Source of the DNA: Neoroseomonas terrae
GTDB lineage: Bacteria > Pseudomonadota > Alphaproteobacteria > Acetobacterales > Acetobacteraceae
Direction of reading: 5' to 3'
Length of the DNA: 64,000 nt
Assembly (NCBI RefSeq): GCF_018129025.1
Contig: NZ_JAAEDI010000031.1
Coordinates: 1 to 64,000 of the forward strand
Shown: positions 45,100 to 54,152 of the stretch, piece by piece
Layout: each line of letters begins with the position of its first letter
Position numbering within the stretch: the stretch's first letter is position 1
Program-made: the position numbers and the translations under genes
The notes under the pieces: generated by a model
Seen by the model: only the letters and a program-made list of their open reading frames with translations
What the model was told of the DNA's origin: nothing
Databases searched by the model: none

Positions 45100-45603
45100 T
45101 CAGGCGTTCGCGACCGGCGCGGCCTCGGGCTGGCCGCGGCGCGACTGCCAGAGCTGCACGAAGTCGATCGGCGAGAGCAGCACCGGCGGGAAGCCGCCGT
45201 CGCGGGTGACGTCGGCGAGGATGTTGCGCGCGAAGGGGAACAGCAGCCGCGGGCATTCCACGAGCAGCACCGGCTCCAGCATCTCGTTGGGCAGGCCGTT
45301 CAGGGTGAAGATGCCGCAATAGACCAGCTCGGCGATGAAGGCCGTCTTGCCCTCGTTCGTCTTGGCGTCGCAGCGGATCTGCAGGGAGACTTCGTAGGTC
45401 TCCTGCCCGTCCTGCAGGCGGCGGGCCTGGACGTCGAGCGCGATGTCGATCCGCGGGGCGTCGCGCAGGGTCAGGTAGATCTCCGGGGCGCCCGGCACCT
45501 CGAAGGACAGGTCCTTGGTGAACTGGATGTTCAGCACCACCGGGCCGGTGGCGGGGTTGGCACCCCCGTTGATGCCCTGGGGCGGGATCGGCTGGTCGGA
45601 CAT
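45100..45603 (-). CDS. secB: Protein-export chaperone SecB
   Basis: A tetrameric cytosolic chaperone that keeps secretory precursors unfolded and hands them to SecA. It has 167 residues, the family size. Visible features are the strand pattern IQFTKDLSFEVPGAPEIY, YEVSLQIRCDAKTNEGKTAFIAELVYCGIFTL, VECPRLLFPFARNILADVTRDGGFPPVLLSPIDFVQLW (the most conserved region) and a short C-terminal tail. It is divergent from a Bug gene. The 171-base spacer between them shows only the Bug gene's ribosome site. Confidence 0.96.
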   Translation of the reverse strand: MSDQPIPPQGINGGANPATGPVVLNIQFTKDLSFEVPGAPEIYLTLRDAPRIDIALDVQARRLQDGQETYEVSLQIRCDAKTNEGKTAFIAELVYCGIFTLNGLPNEMLEPVLLVECPRLLFPFARNILADVTRDGGFPPVLLSPIDFVQLWQSRRGQPEAAPVANA

Positions 45604-45774
45604 GTCAGGGCCTCTCGAAGTCGGGCACGACGGGCGCGCCGGAAGGGTGGCGGCGCGTTAGCACGCGGGGGCGGGGGCGGCAAACGGCGTGCCGTTTCAT
45701 CTCGCATCGCCGGGCCGGGCCGTCCTAGGCTTCGGCCTGACCGGCCGCGAAGACGGCCCGGGGGAGGAAGCCGC

Positions 45775-46752
45775 ATGACACCAGTCGCCATCGGGCGCCG
45801 CGCCATGCTTGCCGCCGCCGCGCTGGGGGTGCCGCGCATCGCCATGGCGCAGGATGCCTGGCCCAGCCGGCCCGTGCGCTACATCAACCCCTATGCCGCC
45901 GGCGGACCGACCGACACGCTTTCGCGCCAGGTCTGCCAGAAGATGTCCGACCTGTCGGGCCAGCAATTCGTGGTGGAGAACCGTACCGGTTCGGGCGGGC
46001 TGGTCGGCAACCAGGCCATCGCGCAGGCACCGCCGGACGGATACACGATCGGCCTCGGGGGCATCGCCTCCCACGCCATCTCGCCGACGCTCTACGCGCG
46101 CATGCCCTTCGACGCGCAGCGCGACTTCTCCTTCGTGAGCGGCCTGTGGCAGTTGCCCAACCTGCTGGTGGTGAACAACGACATCCCGGCGCGTTCGGTG
46201 CCGGAGCTGATCGCGCTGCTGAAGGCGAATCCGGGCAAGTACTCCTATGGCTCGGCCGGCGCCGGCACGACGCTGCACATCGCCGGGGCGCTGTTCTGCA
46301 CCATGGCCGGCGTCGACATGACACATGTCCCCTATCGCGGCAGCGCTGCGGCCTATCCGGACATCATCGCCGGGCGTGTCCACATGATCTTCGACAACAT
46401 CCCCGGCGCCCTGGCCCAGGCGAAGGAGGGGCGGGTCCGCGCGCTCGGCGTCACCTCGGCACAGCGCAGCCCGGTGGTGCCGGATACGCCGTCCATCGCC
46501 GAAACGCTGTCCGGCTACGACATGTCGTCCTGGACCTGCATCTGCGGCCCGGCCGGGATTCCGCCGGCGGTCGTGCAGCGCATCTCCGCGCTGGCACGCC
46601 GCGCGCTGGAATCGGAGGACCTGAAGCGTCAGTATCTCGAGCAGGGGGCGACTGCCTGGTGGACCACGCCCGAGCAGATCGCCGATTTCCGCGCCGCCGA
46701 GGAACGACGGCTGGCGCCGATCATCCGGGCATCCGGGGCGCGGGTGGAATAG
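45775..46752 (+). CDS. Bug/TctC-family binding protein
   Basis: A periplasmic receptor of 325 residues. ATG 45775 follows GGGGGAGGAAG, a strong ribosome site. The signal AIGRRAMLAAAALGVPRIAMAQ contains twin arginines. It is followed by RPVRYINPYAAGGPTDTLSRQV, MPFDAQRDFSFVSG, YSYGSAGAGTTLHIAG and VPYRGSAAAYPDIIAG. There is no permease nearby. The last 32 bases overlap the end of the convergent glycosyltransferase gene, an unusually tight arrangement. The in-frame sequence upstream of 45775 runs antisense to secB and hemH and is not coding. Confidence 0.9.
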   Translation: MTPVAIGRRAMLAAAALGVPRIAMAQDAWPSRPVRYINPYAAGGPTDTLSRQVCQKMSDLSGQQFVVENRTGSGGLVGNQAIAQAPPDGYTIGLGGIASHAISPTLYARMPFDAQRDFSFVSGLWQLPNLLVVNNDIPARSVPELIALLKANPGKYSYGSAGAGTTLHIAGALFCTMAGVDMTHVPYRGSAAAYPDIIAGRVHMIFDNIPGALAQAKEGRVRALGVTSAQRSPVVPDTPSIAETLSGYDMSSWTCICGPAGIPPAVVQRISALARRALESEDLKRQYLEQGATAWWTTPEQIADFRAAEERRLAPIIRASGARVE

Positions 46753-47689
46753 GGGCGTCGTTCGTCGGCTCGAAGGGGCGCTGGGCCAAATAGGCCATGC
46801 GCTTCGCCTCCTGCCTCCCGCGCGTCACGGTGTTGAGGATCAGCCCACAGGCGAGGGAGATGAAGGAGAGCAGCACCAGCCCGGTGGACAGCAGAGCTGT
46901 CGGCAGGCGCGGCACTAGCCCGGTCTCGGCGTACTGGACGAAGACCGGCACCGACAGGCCAAGGCCCAGTACCAGCAGCACCGCCGCGATACCGCCGAAG
47001 AACGGCAGCGGCCGTTCCCGCTTCACCAGGGCGAAGATCGTGCACAGGATGCGGAAGCCGTCGCGCCAGGTGTTGAGCTTGCTCGCCGACCCGGCCGGGC
47101 GTTCGCGATAGGCGGTCACCACCTCGCCAACCGGCAGGCGCAGTTCCAGCGCATGGACGGTGAATTCGGTCTCCGTCTCGAACCCCGTCGCCAGGGCGGG
47201 GAAGGATTTCACGAAGCGGCGCGAGAAGACGCGGAAGCCCGACAGCATGTCGGTGATGCGCTTGCCGAAGACGAGCCGCACCGCGCCCGTCAGCACATGG
47301 TTGCCGAGACGGTGGCCGGGCCTGTAGGCCGCGATCGCCTCCGTGACGCGCGTGCCGGTCACCATGTCGAGCCGTTCGCTGAGCAGCAGGCGCACCATCT
47401 CCGGCGCCGCCGCGGCGTCGTAGGTGTCGTCGCCATCGACCAGCACATAGGCGTCGGCATCGATGTCGGCGAACATGCGGCGGATGACGTTGCCCTTGCC
47501 CTGCAGCGTTTCGATCCGCACCACGGCGCCGGCCGCGGCCGCGACCTCACGCGTGCGGTCGCGGGAGTTGTTGTCGAAGACGTAGACGACGGCTTCCGGC
47601 AGCACGGCACGAAAAGCCGCGACGACTTGCGGGATCGCCACTTCCTCGTTGTAGCAGGGGATCAGGACGGCGATGCGCGGTTGGGACAT
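46721..47689 (-). CDS. Family 2 glycosyltransferase (dolichyl-phosphate-mannose-synthase-like)
   Basis: 322 residues. The GT-A domain has IAVLIPCYNEEVAIPQVV, VVYVFDNNSRDRT, GKGNVIRRMFADIDAD and the DxD motif VDGDDTYD, then MLSGFRVFSRRFVKSFP. Two C-terminal membrane spans lie at about 230-250 (GGIAAVLLVLGLGLSVPVFV) and 265-288. Such enzymes transfer a sugar to undecaprenyl phosphate, which then feeds a membrane transferase. The large membrane protein gene upstream at 47818-49551 may be functionally linked. Its 3' end overlaps the convergent Bug gene. Confidence 0.88.
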   Translation of the reverse strand: MSQPRIAVLIPCYNEEVAIPQVVAAFRAVLPEAVVYVFDNNSRDRTREVAAAAGAVVRIETLQGKGNVIRRMFADIDADAYVLVDGDDTYDAAAAPEMVRLLLSERLDMVTGTRVTEAIAAYRPGHRLGNHVLTGAVRLVFGKRITDMLSGFRVFSRRFVKSFPALATGFETETEFTVHALELRLPVGEVVTAYRERPAGSASKLNTWRDGFRILCTIFALVKRERPLPFFGGIAAVLLVLGLGLSVPVFVQYAETGLVPRLPTALLSTGLVLLSFISLACGLILNTVTRGRQEAKRMAYLAQRPFEPTNDAPIPPAPRMPG

Positions 47690-47817
47690 GAGGGGCCTGG
47701 AGCAGATCCCATCCGGATGGATGCACCCGGACCGGGGACGGGACCTGCGAGGCTAGTGCGCTTCGATCGCGGGGGAAACCAGATCGAGCCGCTCGGAAGC
47801 CTCGCGCAGCCGGTACG

Positions 47818-49551
47818 TCAGGACGGATCCCGCACCCACCACGTCCAGAGGAACGGCTCATGGACAAGGCCGGCCTTCAGATGCGGGGTGCAGAGCCTCG
47901 GCGCGTCCCAACACTGGTTACCCTGCACCGGTATCGTGATCGGAATGCCGGCATGCTCGCCGCGCAGCGCGACCGCGGTCGCCGGGTAGTGCGGCAAGGC
48001 AGTGTCGGCTAGCCGCGCCCGGGGCTGCCTGGCCGTCTGGACGATGGCGACGAGCGCCAGCACGGCTGCGAGCGCGGCGGCGGCGCGGCGGCCATCCGGC
48101 CACGGCAGCGCCCGGCCGCGGAAGCTCACGGGCCAGCATTGTGCGATTGCCAGCATCGGCAGCAGGGCGATCCAACTCTGCCCATACCTCACCAGCGGTG
48201 CGGAGACGAACCAGAAAGCCATGCCGGCCACGGCGACCCCGGCCAGCACCCAGATATCGGCGCAGGGTGCCCGTGACGCGCCCGCCGATGCCGTCGCGAT
48301 ACCGGGCGGCAGCAGCCGTGCAAGCGCCAGCAGCGCCGCCGCGGCGGCGAGCGCGACAATGGTCGGCAGGCCCGGCTCCCGCGTCAGTGCTGCGACCCAG
48401 TCGGGGAACCAGGACCAGTCGGCCAGCACGATCTCGGGCGGCACCTCCGGGCGGCGAGCCCAGGACCGCATCCAATCGAGGTCCGATTGTGCGACGGAGG
48501 CATGGATGCGCCACGGCACCGGCAGGCAGGAGGATGGCTGCGGATAGGCGATGCAGCCCGAGGTCGCAACGCCGCGCAGCAGCCATGGCACGCCGATCGC
48601 GGCCGCAGCGCCGATGCCGAGCACGAGGTCCCGCCCGGCGATCGCCGCGCGGCGCCAGGCAAGCAGCGGCAGCACGGCGAGCAGAACCGCCGGCGCCGCC
48701 GACAGCTTCAGCGTCACCGCCAGCGCGACCACGCAGAACAGCAGGACAGCCGTGCCGCCCCGCCGGTCCGTCGCCGCCGCATCGCGCTGGAGGTCCGAGA
48801 GGTGCAGCGCCAAGGCGAAGGCGTAGAACACCATGATTCCGCTCGGGATGTCGGAATTCGGCGTGCCGACGGTACCGCGGAACGACAGGATCGGCGTGAC
48901 GACCGCGACCGCGCAGACCGCCAGCGCAAAGACCGCCGACCGGCGCCAGTTGGCGGGCGTCGCGATCGCCCTTTGCAGTGAGGCCAGCAGCACGAAGGCC
49001 ATCAGCAGCGCATTGCTGGTGATCGCTCCAGCCATGCCGAACAGCCCGCCGCCCGACAGCAGCGCCGCCGTCTGGAACAGGCTGGAATTGTAGCCGAAGC
49101 GCATGTGGATGTTCGCGCTGCCCAGGATCAGCGGATACTCCATGGCCAGCCGGATCGCCTGCACATGATACAGACCGCTATCGTAATGGGCGGCGGTGGA
49201 GCGGGGAATGAGCAGGCCAAGCAGGACACACAGCGCGCCAAGCGTGGCCACCGTCGGCAGGGCAGCCCAGCCGAAGCCCGCACCCTGCGCGAAGAACCGC
49301 CGCGCCCCCATCGCCAGCAGGATCAGGCCGAACACGCAGGCCGTTCCCGCCACCACCGGCGACAGCGGCACCGCGACGTTCAGCAGCGTCGCCAGCAGGC
49401 TGACCGCGATGTAGCCGAGGATGCCGACGTCCCCGGCCGTGACACCCGCCGACAGGCCGGGCCGCAGCCGCTCCGCCAGGCGCAGCATGACAACGCCATA
49501 ACCGAGGCAGATCGCTGCCGTGACCAGCACCAATCCAGCCGCGATCAGCAT
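47818..49551 (-). CDS. Large polytopic membrane protein (LIC_10190-like family)
   Basis: 577 residues with a dozen or so predicted membrane spans. A conserved extracytoplasmic motif after the early spans (HYDSGLYHVQAIRLAMEYPLI and NIHMRFGYNSSLFQ) matches the LIC_10190 family, whose spacing of Asp, Tyr-His and Asn-Ser resembles GT-C type glycosyltransferases. A cysteine pair (CIAYPQPSSC) and a long C-terminal tail (VQGNQCWDAPRLCTP) lie on one side. A role in surface glycan transfer together with the GT2 gene is inference. It ends 128 bases upstream of the GT2 gene, same strand. Confidence 0.75.
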   Translation of the reverse strand: MLIAAGLVLVTAAICLGYGVVMLRLAERLRPGLSAGVTAGDVGILGYIAVSLLATLLNVAVPLSPVVAGTACVFGLILLAMGARRFFAQGAGFGWAALPTVATLGALCVLLGLLIPRSTAAHYDSGLYHVQAIRLAMEYPLILGSANIHMRFGYNSSLFQTAALLSGGGLFGMAGAITSNALLMAFVLLASLQRAIATPANWRRSAVFALAVCAVAVVTPILSFRGTVGTPNSDIPSGIMVFYAFALALHLSDLQRDAAATDRRGGTAVLLFCVVALAVTLKLSAAPAVLLAVLPLLAWRRAAIAGRDLVLGIGAAAAIGVPWLLRGVATSGCIAYPQPSSCLPVPWRIHASVAQSDLDWMRSWARRPEVPPEIVLADWSWFPDWVAALTREPGLPTIVALAAAAALLALARLLPPGIATASAGASRAPCADIWVLAGVAVAGMAFWFVSAPLVRYGQSWIALLPMLAIAQCWPVSFRGRALPWPDGRRAAAALAAVLALVAIVQTARQPRARLADTALPHYPATAVALRGEHAGIPITIPVQGNQCWDAPRLCTPHLKAGLVHEPFLWTWWVRDPS

Positions 49552-49567
49552 GCAGCGCCGTCTCCGG

Positions 49568-50164
49568 TCAGCCGCCTTCGATCAACGCGCCGGTGCTGCG
49601 TCCGCGGCCAGGTTCGAGCGTCTTCATGTAGTACCGCCCGGCGACGGTCTGCCCGCGCACCCGCGCATAGAACGGATGCGTGCCCCAATGCTGGTAGCCG
49701 AGGCTCTCGAACAGCGCGATGGCGGTCGCCTGCGTCTCCCGCACATCCAGGTTGATGACCCGATGGCCGAGGGCGGCGGCGCGCTCCTCGACCTTCGCCA
49801 CCATCAGCCGGGCGAGGCCGAAGCCGCGCGCGTAAGGCGCTACGTAGGCGTGGGTCAGCGTCGCGGCGATGGCCTGCGCCTCGTTGTTGCGCGGCGGACG
49901 GACCAGCAGGGCGGAGCCGACCACATGGCCGTCCAGCCGCGCCACGAACAGCTCCCGCTCCGGCACCAGCAGCACGCCGCGGAAATGGCGTTCCAGCGCG
50001 CCGCGGCCCTGCGGCTCGATCCAGCCGAAGCCGCCGCCCTCGATGATCGCGGCGTCGGTCGCCTCGGCGAGGTCGGCGAGGTCGGCATCGGACAGACGCT
50101 CGACCCGCTCGACAGCCAGGCTTCCGGGCGGCTTGACGGCGACGGATGCGTTCAAGGTTCCCAC
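49568..50164 (-). CDS. GNAT-family N-acetyltransferase
   Basis: 198 residues. The acetyl-CoA pyrophosphate-binding motif A is THAYVAPYARGFGLARLMVAKVEERA (Arg-Gly-Phe-Gly-Leu-Ala), preceded by the beta strands FVARLDGHVVGSALLV and followed by VINLDVRETQATAIALFESLGYQHWGTH, the standard C-terminal half. The acceptor substrate is unknown. Its start overlaps the end of hisH by 13 bases, so it is translated with the his genes. GNAT genes beside hisH recur in related genomes (recall). Confidence 0.9.
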   Translation of the reverse strand: MGTLNASVAVKPPGSLAVERVERLSDADLADLAEATDAAIIEGGGFGWIEPQGRGALERHFRGVLLVPERELFVARLDGHVVGSALLVRPPRNNEAQAIAATLTHAYVAPYARGFGLARLMVAKVEERAAALGHRVINLDVRETQATAIALFESLGYQHWGTHPFYARVRGQTVAGRYYMKTLEPGRGRSTGALIEGG

Positions 50165-50811
50165 CGCATGAAGTTGGCGAGCATGACGAGCCCGATCGGC
50201 CCGCTTTTCTCGACGTGGAACTGGAGGCCGGCAAGATTGCCGCGTGCGATGATGGCGGTCACGGGACCACCATAGTCGGCGGTGGCGGCAACGTCCTTGG
50301 GGTCATCCGCCTCGAAGGCGAAGGAATGGACGAAATACACCTGGTCGCCTGGATTCACGCCATCCAGCACCGGATGGTGGCCTTCCTCGAAGGAAAGCGC
50401 ATTCCAGCCCATCTGCGGCAGCGGCAGTGGCGCGCCGTCGATGCCGCGCGGGTCCATCGGGGTGACGGTGCCGGGAATCCAGCCGAGGCCCGGCGTCTCG
50501 CCGTGCTCCAGGCCGCGGTCGCCCATCAGTTGCATGCCGACGCAGATACCGAGGAAGGGCACGCCATGGCCCCGCACCCGCTCCTCCAGCGCATCCACCA
50601 TGCCCGGCAGGGCATCGAGGCCGCGCCGGCAGGCGGCGAAGGCCCCCTGGCCGGGCAGCACGATCCGGTCGGCCATGCGCAGGTCGGCGGCGGCGGTAAC
50701 CACCTTCACCACCGCCTCGATGTCATGTTCCTCGGCCGATTTCTCGAAGGCGCGGACGACCGACGCTAGATTGCCCGACCCCGGATCCACCACTGCGATA
50801 CGCTGCGCCAT
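50152..50811 (-). CDS. hisH: Imidazole glycerol phosphate synthase subunit HisH
   Basis: The glutaminase subunit that feeds ammonia to HisF in histidine synthesis. It has 219 residues. It has the class I amidotransferase nucleophile cysteine in FLGICVGMQLMGD, the oxyanion region IVLPGQGAFAAC, the GLGWIPGTV segment, and the His-Glu pair in LQFHVEKSGPIGL. HisF is not adjacent in this window; the downstream gene is the GNAT gene instead of hisA. Confidence 0.95.
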   Translation of the reverse strand: MAQRIAVVDPGSGNLASVVRAFEKSAEEHDIEAVVKVVTAAADLRMADRIVLPGQGAFAACRRGLDALPGMVDALEERVRGHGVPFLGICVGMQLMGDRGLEHGETPGLGWIPGTVTPMDPRGIDGAPLPLPQMGWNALSFEEGHHPVLDGVNPGDQVYFVHSFAFEADDPKDVAATADYGGPVTAIIARGNLAGLQFHVEKSGPIGLVMLANFMRWEP

Positions 50812-50826
50812 GCCCCTGCTCCCCCG

Positions 50827-51201
50827 TCAGTCCGCCGCGCGCGCCAGGTCGGGCCGCCAGGCGGCGAGTTGCAGGAAGGCCGCATCCGCGTCCCGCCCCA
50901 TCACCACCGCCTCGGTCCGCCAGCCGCGCAGACTAAGCCACCACCCTTGCAGGGTGCGGGCCTCGAAGCCGATGAAAAGGTTCACACCGAGAACCAGCGC
51001 AAGCGCCGCGGCGGGCTGCAGCGTGATGCAAATCACGGCGACGAGAGCCACATAGGCGGCCGTAGCCGCAACCAGCCCATGAGCGAGGAACCACAGCGGC
51101 GGCGCCAGCAGCGCGATCGGCGCGAAGCCGTCCCGCAGCAGCGTCGCCCGCGCCGGCACTCCTTCTGCCGGCGGCCTGACATGCACGGTCCACACCCGCA
51201 T
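50827..51201 (-). CDS. DUF2628 membrane protein
   Basis: 124 residues. The start MRVWTVHVRPP lies 2 bases beyond the hisB stop. Three hydrophobic stretches at about 28-48, 50-66 and 68-82 (FAPIALLAPPLWFLAHGLVAAT, VALVAVICITLQPAAALALVLG) and a C-terminal WWLSLRGWRTEAVVMGRD follow, the DUF2628 layout. Such small proteins sit between hisB and hisH in many alphaproteobacteria; function is unknown. It is clearly part of the his operon by spacing. Confidence 0.85.
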   Translation of the reverse strand: MRVWTVHVRPPAEGVPARATLLRDGFAPIALLAPPLWFLAHGLVAATAAYVALVAVICITLQPAAALALVLGVNLFIGFEARTLQGWWLSLRGWRTEAVVMGRDADAAFLQLAAWRPDLARAAD

Positions 51202-51203
51202 CC

Positions 51204-51818
51204 TCAGGCCTCCAGCACCCCTTTGGTGGAGGGAATTGTACCACCCGCGCGCGGGTCCGGTTCCACGGCCTCCCGCAGGGCGCGGGCTGCGGCCTTGAAG
51301 CAGGCCTCCGCCACATGATGCGCGTTGGTGCCCGCCTTCAGCGTCATGTGCAGCGTGATGCCCGCGTTGAAGGCGAAGGCGCGGAAGAACTCCTCGAACA
51401 GCTCGGTGTCCATCTCCCCCACCTTGTCGCGGGCGAAGGGCACGGACCAGGCGAGGAAGGGCCGGCCCGAAATGTCGATGGCGCATTCCGCCAGCGCCTC
51501 GTCCATCGGCAGCAGCGCGGCGCCGTACCGGCGGATGCCGCGCTTGTCGCCCAGCGCCTTCTTCAGACACTGGCCGAGGACGATGCCGACATCCTCGGCC
51601 GTATGGTGGAAGTCGATATGCAGGTCGCCCTTGGCGGCGACGCCGAGGTCGATCATCGCGTGCCGGGCCAGCGCCGTCAGCATGTGGTCGAGGAAGCCGA
51701 TCCCCGTTGCCACCTCCGCACGGCCGGCGCCGTCGAGGTCGATGGCGACGTGGATCGAGGTCTCGGCGGTTTCGCGCTGGATCTCGGCGCGGCGCGGCGG
51801 GGTGTGGAGGCCATCCAT
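51204..51818 (-). CDS. hisB: Imidazoleglycerol-phosphate dehydratase
   Basis: Dehydrates imidazole glycerol phosphate to imidazole acetol phosphate in histidine synthesis, using two Mn ions. It has 204 residues, the monofunctional form without the phosphatase domain. The two metal-binding repeats are visible as [16 protein letters not shown] and [18 protein letters not shown], with [13 protein letters not shown] between. It is the first gene of the visible his unit hisB-DUF2628-hisH-GNAT. Confidence 0.96.
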   Translation of the reverse strand: MDGLHTPPRRAEIQRETAETSIHVAIDLDGAGRAEVATGIGFLDHMLTALARHAMIDLGVAAKGDLHIDFHHTAEDVGIVLGQCLKKALGDKRGIRRYGAALLPMDEALAECAIDISGRPFLAWSVPFARDKVGEMDTELFEEFFRAFAFNAGITLHMTLKAGTNAHHVAEACFKAAARALREAVEPDPRAGGTIPSTKGVLEA

Positions 51819-51882
51819 GGGCCGCTTCCTACGCCGCTCCGCCCCGGTCCCGCAATCGTTGCGCGAGGAAAGTCCGGCGACG

Positions 51883-52239
51883 TCAGGACGCGAGGGCAGG
51901 TTCCCGAAGGCCGATCAGCAACCGGTGGAGCGCCGCCTCGGCCGCCTGCGGCAGGGGCCGGAAGGCCAGATGTGCCCGCCCCTCGGACACCGCGACGACG
52001 ACAGCGGGCAACAGCACGGTGTCGATCACCAGCGCCACCGCCATGCCCGGCTGGAGCGCCGTGCCGAAGGCTGCAACCGCGGCCCCGCCCCCGGAAAGGT
52101 CCAGCAGATTGACCGCCGTGCGGCGCCGCCCAGGTAGTTCGAGCAACGCGCCCCGGCGCAACGGCACCCGTTCGCCGCCGCGGCGCTCCGGCGGCGGCGC
52201 TGTGTCGGGGCGGAAGGCGATCGCGTGCTGCCTGGTCAT
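51883..52239 (-). CDS. PilZ-domain protein
   Basis: 118 residues, one PilZ domain. The c-di-GMP contact motifs are present as an arginine cluster ([14 protein letters not shown]) and [12 protein letters not shown], matching RxxxR and D/NxSxxG. It therefore probably binds cyclic di-GMP. No partner gene is adjacent; it lies on the minus strand between hisB and the AI-2E-family transporter gene, so it may be a stand-alone adaptor. Confidence 0.85.
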   Translation of the reverse strand: MTRQHAIAFRPDTAPPPERRGGERVPLRRGALLELPGRRRTAVNLLDLSGGGAAVAAFGTALQPGMAVALVIDTVLLPAVVVAVSEGRAHLAFRPLPQAAEAALHRLLIGLREPALAS

Positions 52240-52290
52240 CCCCGGAGCTAAGCACCGGCCGCCCTACCGAATCGTAACCATCGGCGGCCA

Positions 52291-54051
52291 TCAGGCCGGC
52301 GCGGGCGCACCCAGATCGAGCGGCAGCTCGCCATCCGTCGCCTTCGCCGCCTTCAGTTGGCCGACGGGCGCCTGGCCGAGACGCGCCACCAGCGCCTCCA
52401 GGCTGCGCGCCACCGGCGCGGGGGCGACGGTGGGGGCAAGCTGCGTTGCCGCAAGGTCGTCGATCGCGATGCCCGCCGTGCCACGCGCATCGCGGGACGC
52501 CTCGGCGCGCGCCCGGCGCAGCCGCGGCGCCGATACCGGCTGCGACATGCACAGGATCGCCACGGCGCAGCTTTCGCCCGCCTCCGCCTCCCGCCAGCCG
52601 CGTAGCCGGGCGGCGGCGGCCACCGCGGCGGCAAGCGCGCGGTCCGCCGGGCCGGCGACCGGGACGGCACGGATGGCATGGGCCTCGGGCGACACGGCCT
52701 CATCTGCCGTGAGGGTGGTGGCCAGGGCCGTGATGTCCGCCGCGATACGCCGGGCGACCGAAACCGGCAGCGTGCCTGCGGCACGGTCCGCGACCAGGGC
52801 ATGGATTGCCGGCACGACCAGATCCCGCAGCGTTGCGGCCACGCCTTCGGCCTCCGCATGCTCCTCGGCGATCTGCTGGGCGCCTTCGGAATCGTCGGCC
52901 AGGTAACGCTGGTAGAAGCGCAGCGGCGCCGGCAGCGCCTCCCCGTCGCCTAGCAGAATCTCCAGGAAGCCAAAGGCCGGCACGTGGCGGCCGAGGATCG
53001 CGAGGCAGGCGGTGATCGGGGGCGCCAGCAGCAGGCCGATCGGGCCCCAAAGCACGGTCCACACCGCCGAGGAGATGAGCAGCGCCAAGGGTGAGATGCC
53101 GACGGTGCGGCCGTAGATCAGCGGTTCCAGCACGTGCGTGACGCCACCATCCACCACGGCGAACAGGGCAATGACCAGGAGCGGCCCGGTCCACCCCTCC
53201 CCTGTCGCGAAGGCCACGATCAGCGGCAGCGAGACGGCGATCCAGGCACCCAGGAACGGGATGAAGCGCAGCACGAAGGCGAGCACGCCCCACAGCGGCG
53301 CGTTCGGCACGCCGATCAGCATCAGGCCGATGCCCATGCCGAGGCCGAATATGCCGTTCAGCATCATCTGCATCAGCAGGAAGCGGCCAACGCGCTCGGT
53401 CGCATCGGCCATCGCGCGAGTGGTGCGATGGATGTCCTTCAGCCCGGCGAGACGCAGGAAGCGGTCGCGCACATCCTCCCGCTGCATCAGCAGATAGGCC
53501 ATGAGCAGCAGCGCGACGGCGAGCGAGGCCGCGGGCGCGGCGACGAAGCTCGCCATATCCAGCAGGGTCGCCAGCGTGCTGCCGCTGCTGTCGACCGGGG
53601 CCGCCGGAGCCGTGGTGGTGAAGGCCGCCTGCCCGCCGCTGAGCTCTTCCGATAGGCGGCGCAGCGTGCCGGCGGCGCGGTCGAGGACGCCCGACCCCTC
53701 CGACACCGCGCGCAGCTTCGCCCGCAGGTTGCTCTCCCAGTTCGGAAGGTCGGCGGCGAGGCTCAGCGCCTGGGAGATCACCAGCAGCATCGTCGCGCCG
53801 ATCGCCGACAGGCTCAGCAGCAGCAGCAGCGCGACGGTGAGCGCCCGCGGCAGCCCCATGCGCTGCAGCATCCGCGCGGGCGGGATCAGCACCACGGAAA
53901 GCAGCAGCGCCAGCGCCATCGGGATGAAGACATCCCGGCCGAGATGGAGCGCCGTCAGCACCATCAGCGCTGCGATCAGCCACAAGGGGTCGGGTCCGGC
54001 GGCGCTGGGTCCGGCGGGCGGTTCCGATGCGCGGCGCATCCACTTCTCCAC
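52291..54051 (-). CDS. AI-2E family transporter (PerM-like)
   Basis: 586 residues starting with GTG 54051 (MEKWMRRAS; an ATG at residue 5 is alternative). The first 360 residues contain about eight membrane spans, with the family signatures LRFIPFLGAWIAVSLPLIVAFA and VVDGGVTHVLEPLIYGRTVGISPLALLISSAVWTVLWGPIGLLLAPP. A roughly 210-residue cytosolic C-terminal extension (LLGDGEALPAPLRFYQRYLADD and onward) is of the long-form type. The transported substrate is unknown; the name comes from a distant homologue linked to autoinducer-2 export. It is divergent from the DUF883 gene. Confidence 0.88.
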   Translation of the reverse strand: MEKWMRRASEPPAGPSAAGPDPLWLIAALMVLTALHLGRDVFIPMALALLLSVVLIPPARMLQRMGLPRALTVALLLLLSLSAIGATMLLVISQALSLAADLPNWESNLRAKLRAVSEGSGVLDRAAGTLRRLSEELSGGQAAFTTTAPAAPVDSSGSTLATLLDMASFVAAPAASLAVALLLMAYLLMQREDVRDRFLRLAGLKDIHRTTRAMADATERVGRFLLMQMMLNGIFGLGMGIGLMLIGVPNAPLWGVLAFVLRFIPFLGAWIAVSLPLIVAFATGEGWTGPLLVIALFAVVDGGVTHVLEPLIYGRTVGISPLALLISSAVWTVLWGPIGLLLAPPITACLAILGRHVPAFGFLEILLGDGEALPAPLRFYQRYLADDSEGAQQIAEEHAEAEGVAATLRDLVVPAIHALVADRAAGTLPVSVARRIAADITALATTLTADEAVSPEAHAIRAVPVAGPADRALAAAVAAAARLRGWREAEAGESCAVAILCMSQPVSAPRLRRARAEASRDARGTAGIAIDDLAATQLAPTVAPAPVARSLEALVARLGQAPVGQLKAAKATDGELPLDLGAPAPA

Positions 54052-54094
54052 GTGCTGCGGCGAGGCAAACGCCGGGCGCCGCGCACAGTTGCGT

Positions 54095-54119
54095 GCAACC
54101 CTCGCCGCCGCGGCCCGTT
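54095..54119 (+). promoter_or_regulatory. EcfG-like stress promoter of the DUF883 gene
   Basis: GCAAC (54095-54099) and CGTT (54116-54119) are separated by 16 bases. The EcfG general-stress sigma factor of alphaproteobacteria recognises GGAAC-N16/17-CGTT (established); this site differs in the second base. Two more sites with the same variant occur at 55142-55167 and 55189-55214. The DUF883 ATG lies at 54153. Confidence 0.55.
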
Positions 54120-54152
54120 GTGTCGGCGAGATATCGATCGAGGAGAGCGAGC

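Noticed and set aside
44161-45774. Long in-frame extension upstream of the Bug gene at 45775
   Set aside because: It runs antisense to hemH and secB, and the signal peptide and ribosome site at 45775 mark the real start.
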